In this document: positions 55,709-64,000 of the stretch, one piece after another
How positions within the stretch are numbered: position 1 is the stretch's first letter
How the letters are laid out: each line of letters opens with the position of its first letter
Assembly (NCBI GenBank): GCA_958510825.1
Contig: OY294049.1
Coordinates: 22,520,945 to 22,584,944, forward strand
Source: Brachypterus glaber
Lineage: Eukaryota; Arthropoda; Insecta; Coleoptera; Kateretidae
Reading direction: 5' to 3'
DNA length: 64,000 nucleotides
Translations under genes and position numbers: made by a program
The notes under the pieces: model-generated
Databases searched by the model: none
What the model was told of the DNA's origin: nothing
What the model saw: the letters and a program-made list of their open reading frames with translations, nothing else

Positions 55709-57375
55709 GTACTGTATTATATGTATACATTATATTTCAAAAGTCGCGCCCCTATTAACTTTTGAACAAGTTGAGATAGCGATTTCTATTTGAAAATATA
55801 ATTTGGAAAATACTTGATATATTTGGGTTTTAAAATGTGAACAAGAGGGATTTCTTTTTAACCCAGGGGTTGTGTTTTTTTTTTGCTGTTGATACAAATG
55901 TGCTTTTCTAATAATGTATCTAAATAATTTAAATAACAAAAACAAAATTATACAAATTCAGTTCTATTTTAATTATTTTTTGATCAGATATATTTTTAAT
56001 TTGCCATAAAATAAAGTTAGATTTATATTTTTTTGTAGCATGTATAGCACTGTTTATAAGTGGCCTACAAGCAGGATGGTCTGGCCCATCCTTAAGAAAA
56101 ATCCAAGACAAAGATTTTCCATTAAAAATTACAGAGGAAGAAATGTCCTACATAGTAATAATGCTAAACGTTGGTGATATAATTGGTGGATTTTTAGGAT
56201 CTAGATTAGTAGATATATTGGGTAGAAAAAAGACCATATTATGTATAGCAGTACCGCAATTTCTAAACTTTATATTGATGTACTTTTGTTATTACCACAT
56301 TTCTTTTATCTATATTGCTAGAATAATGGGTGGAATTCTTCAAGGATCTGCGTTATCTTTGGTACCGTTATACACTTCTGAAATAACAGAACCGAAAATA
56401 AGAGGAATTCTGGGAGTATTTATAGCCCTAGCTTTAATTTCAGGAAAATTGTTTATGAATTTATTGGGTTCATTTGTCGATATACCAAACACAGCAATGA
56501 TTAACTTTTCATTTTCAATCGTATTTGTGGTATGCTTTACTTTAATGCCAGAATCACCTTATTATTTATTAATGAGGAATAAATACACAGAAGCAAAAAA
56601 ATCATTACAAATATTAAGAAGAAAGGACGATGTATCAGAAGAATTAGAGAAATTAACCAAAGATGTAAATCGTCAATTATCAGAACCCTCAACCTACAAA
56701 AACCTAATTATGATAAATTCAAACCGAAAAGCATTAATTCTGGTGGTTGCATTTAGAACTATTCAGCAGTGGTCTGGACATGCTGCTATAGGATCATACA
56801 TCCAACTACTTCTAAAAGATGAACACATTTTTTCCCCAGCACTTGGATCTAGTTTGATATTGTTAGTTCAAATAGTTATTATAGTTGCGTCTATATTTTT
56901 AATAGATAAATTAGGAAGAAGGCCATTGTTCTTGTGTTCTACTGGTAGTTGTGCTTTGATCTTAATGTTATTAGCTGTCTTTTTCACATTAAGAGAATGT
57001 AGCACTGACTTAGAGGATTACAATTGGATAGCGTTGATTCTATTAATTTTTTTAAACCTGAATTATCAATATGGACTTGGTAACCTAAATATATTTGTTG
57101 GAGAAATATTTAGTGCCAGCATAAAATCAAGAGGGCAAGCTATTTCCAGTGTGATTCTGGCACTTTGGACCATGGCTGCTACAAAATTCTATCAAGTGAC
57201 AAGTAGCAAAATTAATATTTATTTTCCATTTTACTGTTTTTCAGTTATTACATTTTTCGGTTTTCTTTTCGTTTGGTTCTATATGCCTGAAACTAAAGGA
57301 AAAACTTTGGAAACTATACAACAGGAACTAAAAGGAAACAGATCAAAATCTAAAAACGATATGAAAGGCCCCTAA
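55645..57375 (+). CDS. Facilitated sugar transporter, Tret1-like (MFS sugar porter)
   Basis: Two exons, 55,645-55,708 and 56,039-57,375, give a 466-residue protein, normal length for insect trehalose/glucose-type facilitators of the plasma membrane. The start ATG opens MFNMFCEKYGGNVTQIF, which resembles the N termini of the family; the intron splits an Ala codon just inside helix 1. Family signatures: GSRLVDILGRKKT (the G-R--D--GRR loop between helices 2 and 3), ARIMGGILQGSALSLVPLY (helix 4), PESPYYLL after helix 6, DKLGRRPLF between helices 8 and 9, and PETKGKTLETIQQEL at the C terminus. Twelve hydrophobic segments are expected. The helix 7 motif, usually QQxSGxxAxxxY, reads QQWSGHAAIGSYIQ, so the sugar contact region is altered and the substrate is uncertain. 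AATAAA follows 36 bp after the stop. It sits 2.1 kb after ENT-2, same strand, and 0.4 kb before a Penelope-like insertion. Confidence 0.9.
56039..57375 (+). CDS. Sugar transporter exon 2
   Basis: 1,337 bp from the TTTTTTTGTAG acceptor to TAA. The frame is continuous with exon 1 and contains all sugar porter signatures. Confidence 0.93.
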
Positions 57376-57410
57376 TCCCAGGCCCGGGATTCTACAATTC
57401 TACAATTTTA

Positions 57411-57416
57411 AATAAA
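57411..57416 (+). promoter_or_regulatory. Poly(A) signal of the sugar transporter gene
   Basis: AATAAA, 36 bases after the stop codon. Confidence 0.65.
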
Positions 57417-57760
57417 AGAACGTAACTCGGCGAGTTTTTTACAAATTTTAGTGTCTATTTTAATTTTAAATTAGTCTTTTAAATTTAAATTCATTAAATT
57501 TAGAAGTTTACAAAAATGAAGGAAGGAAATTTTTTTCTAATTTCACGCAATTTCTTGAATAGAGAAAAAACGTAAGAAAGACCTAGCGCCACAGGCAATT
57601 TTTTTTGAAAACTTGATGGTATATTTTAATTTTTTAACAGTTTTATTATTCTAAATTTTACAAAAAATGCAAAAAAGCTCCAGCTCCCTGTGTTTTAGGC
57701 AAAAAGTAGCTGACTTTTTCCTGTTTTCCCTGATCTATAGGAACCCTGTAAAAAGAAAAC

Positions 57761-57772
57761 TATCAACAAATA
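57761..57772. repeat. Target site duplication, left
   Basis: TATCAACAAATA, identical to 60,576-60,587. Confidence 0.85.
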
Positions 57773-57827
57773 TAAAGAACTTTCACTTTCGGGTTTAGAC
57801 CGTGTTAATGGATTTTCACTTTCCGAC

Positions 57828-57859
57828 GTTTCGTCTCTTACTACTAGAGACATCTTCAG
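57828..57859 (-). ncRNA. Hammerhead-ribozyme-like core, 3' terminal repeat
   Basis: On the minus strand CTGAAGA is followed by one unpaired base, the hairpin GTCTCT/AGTAGTA/AGAGAC and GAAAC. This is the CUGANGA / helix II / GAAA layout of hammerhead ribozymes, which are known from Penelope-like terminal repeats. The extra base between A9 and helix II is unusual, and helices I and III are not clearly defined. Confidence 0.35.
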
Positions 57860-57902
57860 GGATTAATCTGAAACTAAGTTTCGAATCAACTTGTGTCACT
57901 AT

Positions 57903-58553
57903 TTATGACGAGTTGTGGTTATTCACCCGTGACGAGGTTTTTCCTATTAAAGACTTCCATACTGCAGGTAAGTGGTAACCAGTGTCCCGATTGATATTGT
58001 TAGGATGCTTGATGATTTCTATCGATTCCCGTATCTTCCTTGGCATTTTTCTGTTTTCTGTTAATATTTGTTTTGTTTCAGACAAATTGATTTTATGACC
58101 TGTTTCATGTACATGTTCGGCTACTGCCGATAAGGAAATTTGTTTCTTTCTTATATTGCGCTCATGCTCTTGAAGTCTTGTAGAAATTTTTCTCTTAGTT
58201 TCACCTATGTAAACCGTACCACAGGAGCAGGGTATTTTATATACGCCTTCTGAACTCAGGGGTATTTTGTCTTTTGTTGAAGTCAAACATTGACCTAATT
58301 TTTGGTTGGACCGAAATATAGGCTTAATATTTGACTTTTTCAAAAGTTTACCTATTTTATCCGTGATACCGCTTACATAGGGAAGTATAACTTGTGTCTG
58401 TCTGTCATTGTCACTATTGTCCTGTTGTTTGGGTCTGGGATTTCTGTATTTGTATATGGTCTTATTAATGTCTTTTTTGGTATAACCGTTCATGGTCAAG
58501 GCTTTGGTTAGTTTAAGGAGTTCTGTGTCTAGGGAATTCTTGTCTGAAATCAT
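57903..58553 (-). CDS. Penelope-like element: GIY-YIG endonuclease domain
   Basis: This 216-codon frame carries the C-terminal endonuclease of Penelope-like elements, which nicks the target for insertion. YKIPCSCGTVYIGETKRK gives the YxIPC-C-xxYIGxT signature with the first catalytic Tyr/Arg region, RLQEHERNI continues it, and SAVAEHVHETGHKINL gives the conserved His-rich part. The true N-terminal boundary lies upstream in the RT frame: the sequence just before codon 1 continues in this frame to the point where the RT frame ends (about 58,597), so the two were one ORF of roughly 840 residues. It ends inside the 3' terminal repeat. Confidence 0.88.
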   Translation of the reverse strand: MISDKNSLDTELLKLTKALTMNGYTKKDINKTIYKYRNPRPKQQDNSDNDRQTQVILPYVSGITDKIGKLLKKSNIKPIFRSNQKLGQCLTSTKDKIPLSSEGVYKIPCSCGTVYIGETKRKISTRLQEHERNIRKKQISLSAVAEHVHETGHKINLSETKQILTENRKMPRKIRESIEIIKHPNNINRDTGYHLPAVWKSLIGKTSSRVNNHNSS

Positions 58554-58579
58554 GAAAGCCCTATGAACAAGTGAATTAA

Positions 58580-60421
58580 CTACCGAGCGTTTTTGAGAGG
58601 ATGGTGATGTGAAAATGCGTTTAGGTATCTGTCAGTGTGGGTTTTTTTCCTGTATACCGAGTGTCCTATTGAGCCATTTTCCGTTTTGTAAACCAAAACG
58701 TCCAAAAAGGGAAGTGATCCGTTGTTCTCAATTTCCATCGTAAACCGTATAGATTTATGTTGGGAATTGAGGTGATTTAGAAAACCTTGAAGGCTTTCCA
58801 TGCCATGGGGCCAAATAGCATAGACATCGTCTACGTATCTGCGCCAAATTTTAGGTTTTAATGGAAATGACTCAATAGCTTTTTTCTCGAAGTATTCCAT
58901 GAAAGCATTGGCCGCAGGGGGTGATAATGGGGATCCCATTGCGGCGCCTGACACTTGTTCATAGAACTCTCCCTGTATCAGAAAATATGTAGATGTCAGA
59001 CAAGCTTCAAATAATTTAGATAACTTAGGGTCAAGATTTCCAGTTGTAAGTAGGTCTCGTATAATATTTATTGTATCGGGAACGGGAACGTTAGTAAATA
59101 GAGATTCTACGTCGAAACTAACCATTATGTCCGAGGGGTCCAGGGTCACTGTCGATAAGGTTTGTACAAAGTGTGTGGAATTTTTTACATAAGACCTCGT
59201 TTTTCCAACTAACTGATTTAAGATTTGGGCAAGGTGTTTGGCAAGTTTATACGTAGGGGAACCTATTGTGCTGACAATTGGTCTAAGAGGGGCACCGTCC
59301 TTGTGAATTTTAGGTAAACCATATAATTTTGGTACGCGGGAGTCTCGGGGGGTTAGATTATAAATTTCAAGAGGTGTAAGGGAGGATTGTTTAAGTAATT
59401 GTGTGATTTTTCGTTCAAATTTTCCAGTAGGATCGGTCTCGAGTTTTTCGTATGTGTCATTGTCTATGAGTTCCGTTATTTTGTTAAAATAGTCAAGTTT
59501 GTCCATCACCACAGTGGCATTACCCTTATCAGCAGGCACAACAATAATATCGTCATTACGATTAAGATTCTTTAAAGCTAAATATTCCTCCCTTGTCAGG
59601 TTAGACTTAGGTGGTTTTGACTTTTTCAGAATCTTAGCCGTTTCATAACGTACTATCTCTGCATCTACCGGGGGTAATGAAGACAAGGAAGACTCCACTA
59701 TAGAAATTATTTCGTCTGTTGGTACTGTCCTAGGTGTAATGGCAAAGTTATGTCCTTTGGACAGCAAAGAGATCTCACATTCTGTTAAGTTTGTCTTTGA
59801 CAAATTAACAACAGTGTTTGAATTTACTGGAGGTTTCTCTTTACTATCCAAAGAAGAAAACTTTTTCTTTTGGATTTCTGAGACTTTAACACCAATAGCA
59901 TGAGCGTGTTCATAAGTTATAGTATCTAGTACATGAAATAAATCAAAATCAATTGTCTTACCCAGTTTCTGATGCAAGCGGTACAGTTGGTCTGATACGT
60001 TGTCTAGCTTCCTTTTATCTTCATTTATCCTTTCTCGCACCAGGGCTTCTCCTGCTCTACGATATATTCGATTGGCAGCAATAGTCTTAACGTGATGAGA
60101 TATTTGTAAACACTTCGGAATTGCCTTAGTGTCACGACACCGCCGTAAGAAGGTTAGACTGTTTAATAGTTTCACAAATTTGATTCGAAGTTTGCCAAAT
60201 AGAGTGGCATCTCGTTTGATTTCCTCCCCGTAGAGGCATCCTATTTTAGATTTTAAGCTTTCACGGCCATTAAGATATAAAGAACTTTCACTTTCGGGTT
60301 TAGACCGTGTTAATGGATTTTCACTTTCCGACGTTTCGTCTCTTACTACTAGAGACATCTTCTTTAATAGGAAAAACCTCGTCACGGGTGAATAACCACA
60401 ACTCGTCATAAATAGTGACAC
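58580..60421 (-). CDS. Penelope-like element: reverse transcriptase
   Basis: 613 codons with the ordered RT motifs of Penelope-like elements: VPADKGNATVVMDKLDYF (RT1), LYGLPKIHKDGAPLRPIVS (RT2), MVSFDVESLFTNVPV with the catalytic Asp (RT3/A), GAAMGSPLSPPAANAFMEY (B) and WRRYVDDVYAIW, the YVDD catalytic box (C). SLPFLDVLVYK is the following conserved strand. The N-terminal portion, about residues 20-60, is encoded in the arm of the 5' hairpin. The frame leaves the conserved path at about 58,597, where a one-base loss next to an A run introduces a stop before the endonuclease. All catalytic residues are present, so the element decayed recently. It copies its RNA into DNA at nicked target sites in the nucleus. 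Confidence 0.92.
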   Translation of the reverse strand: MSLFMTSCGYSPVTRFFLLKKMSLVVRDETSESENPLTRSKPESESSLYLNGRESLKSKIGCLYGEEIKRDATLFGKLRIKFVKLLNSLTFLRRCRDTKAIPKCLQISHHVKTIAANRIYRRAGEALVRERINEDKRKLDNVSDQLYRLHQKLGKTIDFDLFHVLDTITYEHAHAIGVKVSEIQKKKFSSLDSKEKPPVNSNTVVNLSKTNLTECEISLLSKGHNFAITPRTVPTDEIISIVESSLSSLPPVDAEIVRYETAKILKKSKPPKSNLTREEYLALKNLNRNDDIIVVPADKGNATVVMDKLDYFNKITELIDNDTYEKLETDPTGKFERKITQLLKQSSLTPLEIYNLTPRDSRVPKLYGLPKIHKDGAPLRPIVSTIGSPTYKLAKHLAQILNQLVGKTRSYVKNSTHFVQTLSTVTLDPSDIMVSFDVESLFTNVPVPDTINIIRDLLTTGNLDPKLSKLFEACLTSTYFLIQGEFYEQVSGAAMGSPLSPPAANAFMEYFEKKAIESFPLKPKIWRRYVDDVYAIWPHGMESLQGFLNHLNSQHKSIRFTMEIENNGSLPFLDVLVYKTENGSIGHSVYRKKTHTDRYLNAFSHHHPLKNAR

Positions 60422-60575
60422 AAGTTGATTCGAAACTTAGTTTCAGATTAATCCCTGAAGATGTCTCTAGTAGTAAGAGACGAAACGTCGGAAAGTGAAA
60501 ATCCATTAACACGGTCTAAACCCGAAAGTGAAAGTTCTTTATATCTTAATGGCCGTGAAAGCTTAAAATCTAAAA
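60243..60575. repeat. 5' hairpin of the Penelope-like element
   Basis: Arms 60,243-60,362 and 60,457-60,575 are inverse copies; the 94-bp loop carries the GTGACACAAGTTGATTCG part of the terminal repeat. The right arm repeats, inverted, the first codons of the RT frame. Confidence 0.85.
60455..60486 (+). ncRNA. Hammerhead-ribozyme-like core, 5' terminal repeat
   Basis: Same CTGAAGA / hairpin / GAAAC order as at 57,828-57,859, on the opposite strand because the terminal repeats are inverted. The related sequence in the left hairpin arm has AAGAAGA instead of CTGAAGA, so that copy lacks the core. Confidence 0.35.
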
Positions 60576-60587
60576 TATCAACAAATA
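60576..60587. repeat. Target site duplication, right
   Basis: TATCAACAAATA, identical to 57,761-57,772. Confidence 0.85.
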
Positions 60588-61490
60588 GATGTACATAATA
60601 TATATTATATAATTATAAGATTACAGTCATATAAATTTCGCTTGATTCAATTTTTTCCTAATCAGGAAGTTCAGAATTTTTAAAAAAAAATAGTTTAAAA
60701 CCCTCCCGTGCGCACGGGCCTGCCTAATCCAATACTTTCAGTGATAATGAAATGATATGTCAATGTCATTGTCCATATTTTTTAAATAAATTTCTAAATT
60801 CAAAATTCTCTGTAAATACTGCTAAAAATTTGAAAAGGTGATTGTAGGAATGGTATTTGAGGAATGAGGAACCTCTAATAATGGAGAAAAGGCGAAGATA
60901 GAAGATTAAAATTATTTGTTACGTTTGGTTGTCAACTTTGTAAATATTTGGACTTTTTTTTTTCTCAAAATGAGTGGAGAGCCCCTAGCACAAGTTTTGT
61001 AACTCTCAATGATTCTGTGTATCTATTCAAATAAATAAATAGATAAATAAATAAATAAATTATATTAGTACAATTTAATAATAAAAATATAGAACCATCT
61101 GAAATTATTTATCCTGTTTGCTGATTTTTTTTCTAAAAAGCCATAAATAAAAAACTGAAATCAAAGTTTGTGAGAGTAAAGAACTTTTTTATCAGTTTAC
61201 GCAAATAATAATATTTTTGATATGTGGTAATGTAGGTTCCCCATTAGGCTAGTTCAAAGCAAACATTTTTTGCTGCTCATGGAGGAAACCTACAGATTTC
61301 ACATATGAAAATATGTGTATGTATATGGGTGTTCTGTGATGTGAAATCTGTGGCGGTGAGCGAATCGTCTTTGCCGGGGTGGGTATTACGGCCGAAGATC
61401 ATACGGCCGAAGATCATACGGCCGAAAGCGAGGTTTGTAGTACTGGCAGCACTGATTTCAGTGGCTCTCCAAGCGTAGGCAAGTATTTAT
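60588..61490. other. Gene-free stretch with simple repeats
   Basis: An (AAAT)n-like run lies at about 61,028-61,060, and ATACGGCCGAAGATC is tandemly repeated about 2.5 times at 61,388-61,426. Nothing else is recognised. Confidence 0.5.
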
Positions 61491-62167
61491 CATAGAGAAG
61501 GAAAGAGAACCATTAGTCCAGCCTGCGCAAGATTATTTTGTGACAGAACGGGGCAGCGAAATGACGTAACGCAATATATCTGACCTTGCGCATTACGCAT
61601 CTCTATCAGCTGTGAAATGCTGTCGGTCGTAAAACAATTCATCATCCCAGTATTCGTTTGTCTTATCTCCAAAAATCCCCCAGTAAAAATCTTAAAAAGT
61701 CCAAAAATAGAGATATGGCAAACCAATACTGGGGTGACGAATTATTAGTAGTTTGTTTATACTGTCAGATCGTCGTTTTTTTCTGTTCATTTTTCGACTA
61801 CTACTGTGTTTTAATTGTTTTTTTGCTGCATTTGTTTGTAACTCTAAACCTAACCTGTATTGTTGCTTTAGAAGAGCAAAGGGTCAATCCCTGGTGTACT
61901 CAAAGTAGGTGTAACAAAATCCCGAAACTCACACACCTCGAAAAATTCTTATAAAATAATTTTAAAAAACTATTTCGACGTTTCTTCGTAGATATTTATT
62001 GCTTTTTGTTGAATTTTTTACAATTTTTATTTGACACACAAAACTAAGGCAAAAATACTCGTCAAAAACTACAATAGTAGTGCGCATGTGCAAGTTTATC
62101 TCAGATGCGCTAGGCACATTTATCACAGTATCCCGCAAGGCTTTGGAGGTCTTTCCTTGTCTATGGT
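61491..62167. repeat. 650-bp dispersed repeat, copy 2
   Basis: Homologous to 40,510-41,162 throughout, with small indels. It lies about 0.7 kb upstream of the THAP-like exon. Confidence 0.75.
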
Positions 62168-62892
62168 ATTTATACATTTAGATCATAGACAAATAAACAA
62201 ATAGATTGATTTTTGACCGTCTGCGCATACTTCTGCGTCCCGATTAAATGCGTTCTCCATTTTGATTCCAATCTTCTTCTTCTTCCTATTATTGGCATCG
62301 GCTAATGTTCAGCCATATCTGCCAGTGGTTCATTTATTAGTATTATTCGTTTCTTCTCTCTTCTTGGTATCCGGGGGGGGGGGGGGGTTTCGTTGGTGGG
62401 GTTTGATTCCAATTGTCCAACATAAAGTAAAAAAATATATATTTTATGTTGGTAACACTGTGTTGCGTTAGATAGGAATATTTTCTTTGTTAGAGATGTG
62501 TCTTTTCATTTCACTTCAGTAGTCAGTAAAAGTTTCTTTTTGTCGTTGTTTTGTTGCAACAGTTTGTTATATATGTAAAAAATAAATCAATATGTTATAC
62601 TACACAGATATTTATTTATTTTTACCAGTAATTTAAATATAAAAATATAATTCTTCGCACACACCTCTAACATATTCGTGCAACAGGTTAACATAACCTA
62701 ATTTATGTATGTTTTGAGTTTGTTTTCGAGATTTTTCTGTTATTTTTTCTACGCGTTTGGTGTTTTGTGCTAGAAGGGTGAACATTTTATTTTATTACAG
62801 ACTATATAATAGCGTTTTTGAACTTTTAAAGTCTTTCTGAGTTTTTTGTATATTTTATAGTGCTTTTTCAAAGAACTAGTAAAGTCTTTGCA
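62168..62892. other. Region upstream of the THAP-like exon
   Basis: A 15-G run at about 62,371-62,386 and a short TTC run at 62,276 are present. It could contain the promoter and 5' UTR, but no definite element is visible. Confidence 0.35.
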
Positions 62893-62966
62893 ATGACGTG
62901 TTTTATAAAAAGTTGTAGAAACATAAAACGACTGCTACCTGCAGACAGCAGTATCATATTTTTTAG
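62893..62966 (+). CDS. Candidate first exon of a THAP-domain protein
   Basis: ATG at 62,893 opens 24 codons, MTCFIKSCRNIKRLLPADSS then IIFFR, up to a strong donor (AG|GTAAGT, 62,967). THAP zinc fingers begin Met-x-x-Cys-x(2-4)-Cys and continue to a Phe-His/Phe-Arg-Phe-Pro motif; many insect THAP genes have an intron exactly after this Arg, as here. The spacing Cys-x4-Cys is at the upper end of the family range. THAP domains bind DNA and occur in transcription regulators and in P-element-type transposases, so either is possible. The next exon, which should start with Phe-Pro, was not found before the end of the window. Small size makes this call moderate. Confidence 0.4.
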
Positions 62967-63387
62967 GTAAGTTTGATTTTTTTTAATATAACATAAGAAA
63001 GAAATAAAATTTTATATACCTAATAATAGGTATTCGAAATCTAAGGTTACCTATGTCAGTTTTCTAAACATATTTTTATCTTATCTATGATTTGAATTAA
63101 ATAATTTCATATCTACAGAAACAGAATGATATACTTTGACATTAAATAATAAAAACATAAAAAGTAAGGTTATGTCCTTTATTTATTTACATTTTACCCA
63201 CTAATTTAAATTTCCCGGCTGATTTCTGACGTAACTTCCGACCAAAATGGAGGACTCGTAAATTTGTATATAACCTTGAGATGACAGCCAATCTATGTTC
63301 TTTGTCTATGATTTAGATTTATAACTGGTTGCTTATTATTAACAAAAAATTATTAAAATACTACTGCAGAGATAAACCTCTGACTAC

Positions 63388-63628
63388 TGGTAGCTTGCTG
63401 TTTTTTTTTCAATGGGAGGCGTTGGTTTACGTTAACAATGGTTTGGCTTGGTAGTTTGCTGGTTTGGTGTGTTTTTTTTTTAATGGGAGCTGTTGGTTTA
63501 CGTTAAGAATGGTTTGGTTTGGTAGTTCGCTGTTTTGGTGTTTTTTTTTAATGGGAGGCGTTGATTTAAGTTAATAATGGTTTGGTTTGGTAGTTTGCTG
63601 GTTTGGTGTTTTTTTTATGGGAGGCATT
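63388..63628. repeat. Minisatellite, 68-78-bp units
   Basis: About 3.3 units, each with TGGTAGTTTGCTG, a T-run, AATGGGAGGCGTTGGTTTA and AATGGTTTGGTTTGG. Units differ by indels in the T-run and a GGTTTGGTG segment. Confidence 0.85.
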
Positions 63629-63764
63629 TTTCAGCTACGATATTTCCGAATTTAGAAGGCGATATATTTTAAAAATCAAATAGGATTATATTTAGGCTAA
63701 ATAATTTAGCTTTAGCTAATTAAATAATAAATTCTCGCCTGGTGGGTGTTCTGTGGGGTGTAAC

Positions 63765-63935
63765 CAGGGGCGGATTTATTTCACTTTAAGGGGGGGGGGC
63801 ATCCATAAGGAAAAAAGTTGCGCTTTCGCCAAAAATATAATTTTGAAGGTATTTCTGTGCTAATATATCTCGCTGGGGGGGGGGGGGGGGCATGGCCCCC
63901 ATGCCCCCCCCCCTAAATCCGCCCATGGGTGTAAC
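63765..63935. mobile_element. CGGATTTA MITE, copy 2
   Basis: It runs from CCAGGGGCGGATTTATTTC to AAATCCGCCCATGGG with inverse-like ends, and carries long G and C runs that are likely length-unstable or misassembled. Same element as 49,527-49,692. Confidence 0.75.
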
Positions 63936-64000
63936 AATATGCATAAGAAATTCACTGTTTTAATCAAATATTGAGAACCTCTGGAGATTACAGTAGAGGG

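Larger units (their letters stand above)
57773..60575 (-). mobile_element. Penelope-like retroelement, nearly full length
   Basis: It encodes an RT (60,421-58,580) and a GIY-YIG endonuclease (58,553-57,903) on the minus strand. Its ends are inverted: 57,773-57,952 and 60,361-60,542 are inverse copies of about 180 bp. A second inverse pair, 60,243-60,362 with 60,457-60,575, makes a 119-bp-arm hairpin at the 5' end whose inner arm is the start of the ORF. A 12-bp direct repeat flanks the element. Both pseudo-LTR copies contain CTGAAGA, a 6-bp stem and GAAAC. The insertion looks young, but one frameshift separates the two domains. Confidence 0.85.
62967..64000. other. Repeat-bearing stretch after the THAP-like exon
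   Basis: It contains a minisatellite and a CGGATTTA MITE; the remainder is AT-rich with no recognised exon. If the THAP-like exon is real, this is its first intron. Confidence 0.45.

Noticed and set aside
62371..62386. Long G run (also at 45,102, 49,553 and 63,790-63,890) as G-quadruplex elements
   Set aside because: Single homopolymer runs inside repeats are more likely length-unstable or assembly features than structured regulatory sites.

Overview
The window is eukaryotic nuclear DNA, almost certainly from an insect with a large AT-rich, transposon-dense genome. Genes are split by GT-AG introns, 3' ends carry AATAAA signals, and the recognisable genes (equilibrative nucleoside transporters, a Tret1-type sugar transporter, a sidestep-like Ig exon, a THAP-like exon) are insect types. 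I cannot fix the order from sequence alone; a beetle would fit. No operons, prokaryotic signals or CRISPR arrays are present.

Genes. Two tandem paralogous equilibrative nucleoside transporter (ENT, SLC29) genes lie on the + strand: ENT-1 (13,599-25,566; last four coding exons only) and ENT-2 (44,322-53,588; last six coding exons, all but the extreme N terminus). Their shared four exons have identical lengths (51, 435, 283 and 112 bp) and phases, so they are an old tandem duplication. A complete two-exon MFS sugar transporter (55,645-57,375 +, 466 aa) follows. A lone Ig-domain exon of sidestep type is on the minus strand at 5,878-6,022, and a candidate first exon of a THAP-domain gene is at 62,893-62,966 +. 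The three transporter genes are the only near-complete host genes; their joint theme is membrane uptake of nucleosides and sugars, but nothing shows co-regulation.

Mobile DNA makes up most of the rest. There is one Penelope-like element with an RT, a GIY-YIG endonuclease, inverted terminal repeats and a 12-bp target duplication (57,773-60,575); one decayed LINE (37.6-39.3 kb); two tRNA-derived SINE copies; two Tc1/mariner-like elements with transposase remnants; and a very large number of foldback (long inverted repeat) elements, many flanked by TA and starting CAG. Several are nested; the most elaborate is a 6.1-kb nested palindrome at 26.1-32.2 kb whose right arm was split by a 1.6-kb element flanked by TTAA.

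A 154-bp satellite with higher-order structure fills 9.7-13.35 kb, is interrupted by a 200-N assembly gap, and ends about 250 bp before the first visible ENT-1 exon. The most unusual patterns are a group of TA-flanked elements whose interiors are built from one degenerate self-complementary word each, a GC-rich foldback in an AT-rich genome, hammerhead-ribozyme-like cores in Penelope-type repeats, and a 12-mer (AAAAGTCCAAAC) that recurs six times, twice at places where a sequence is altered relative to its relatives.
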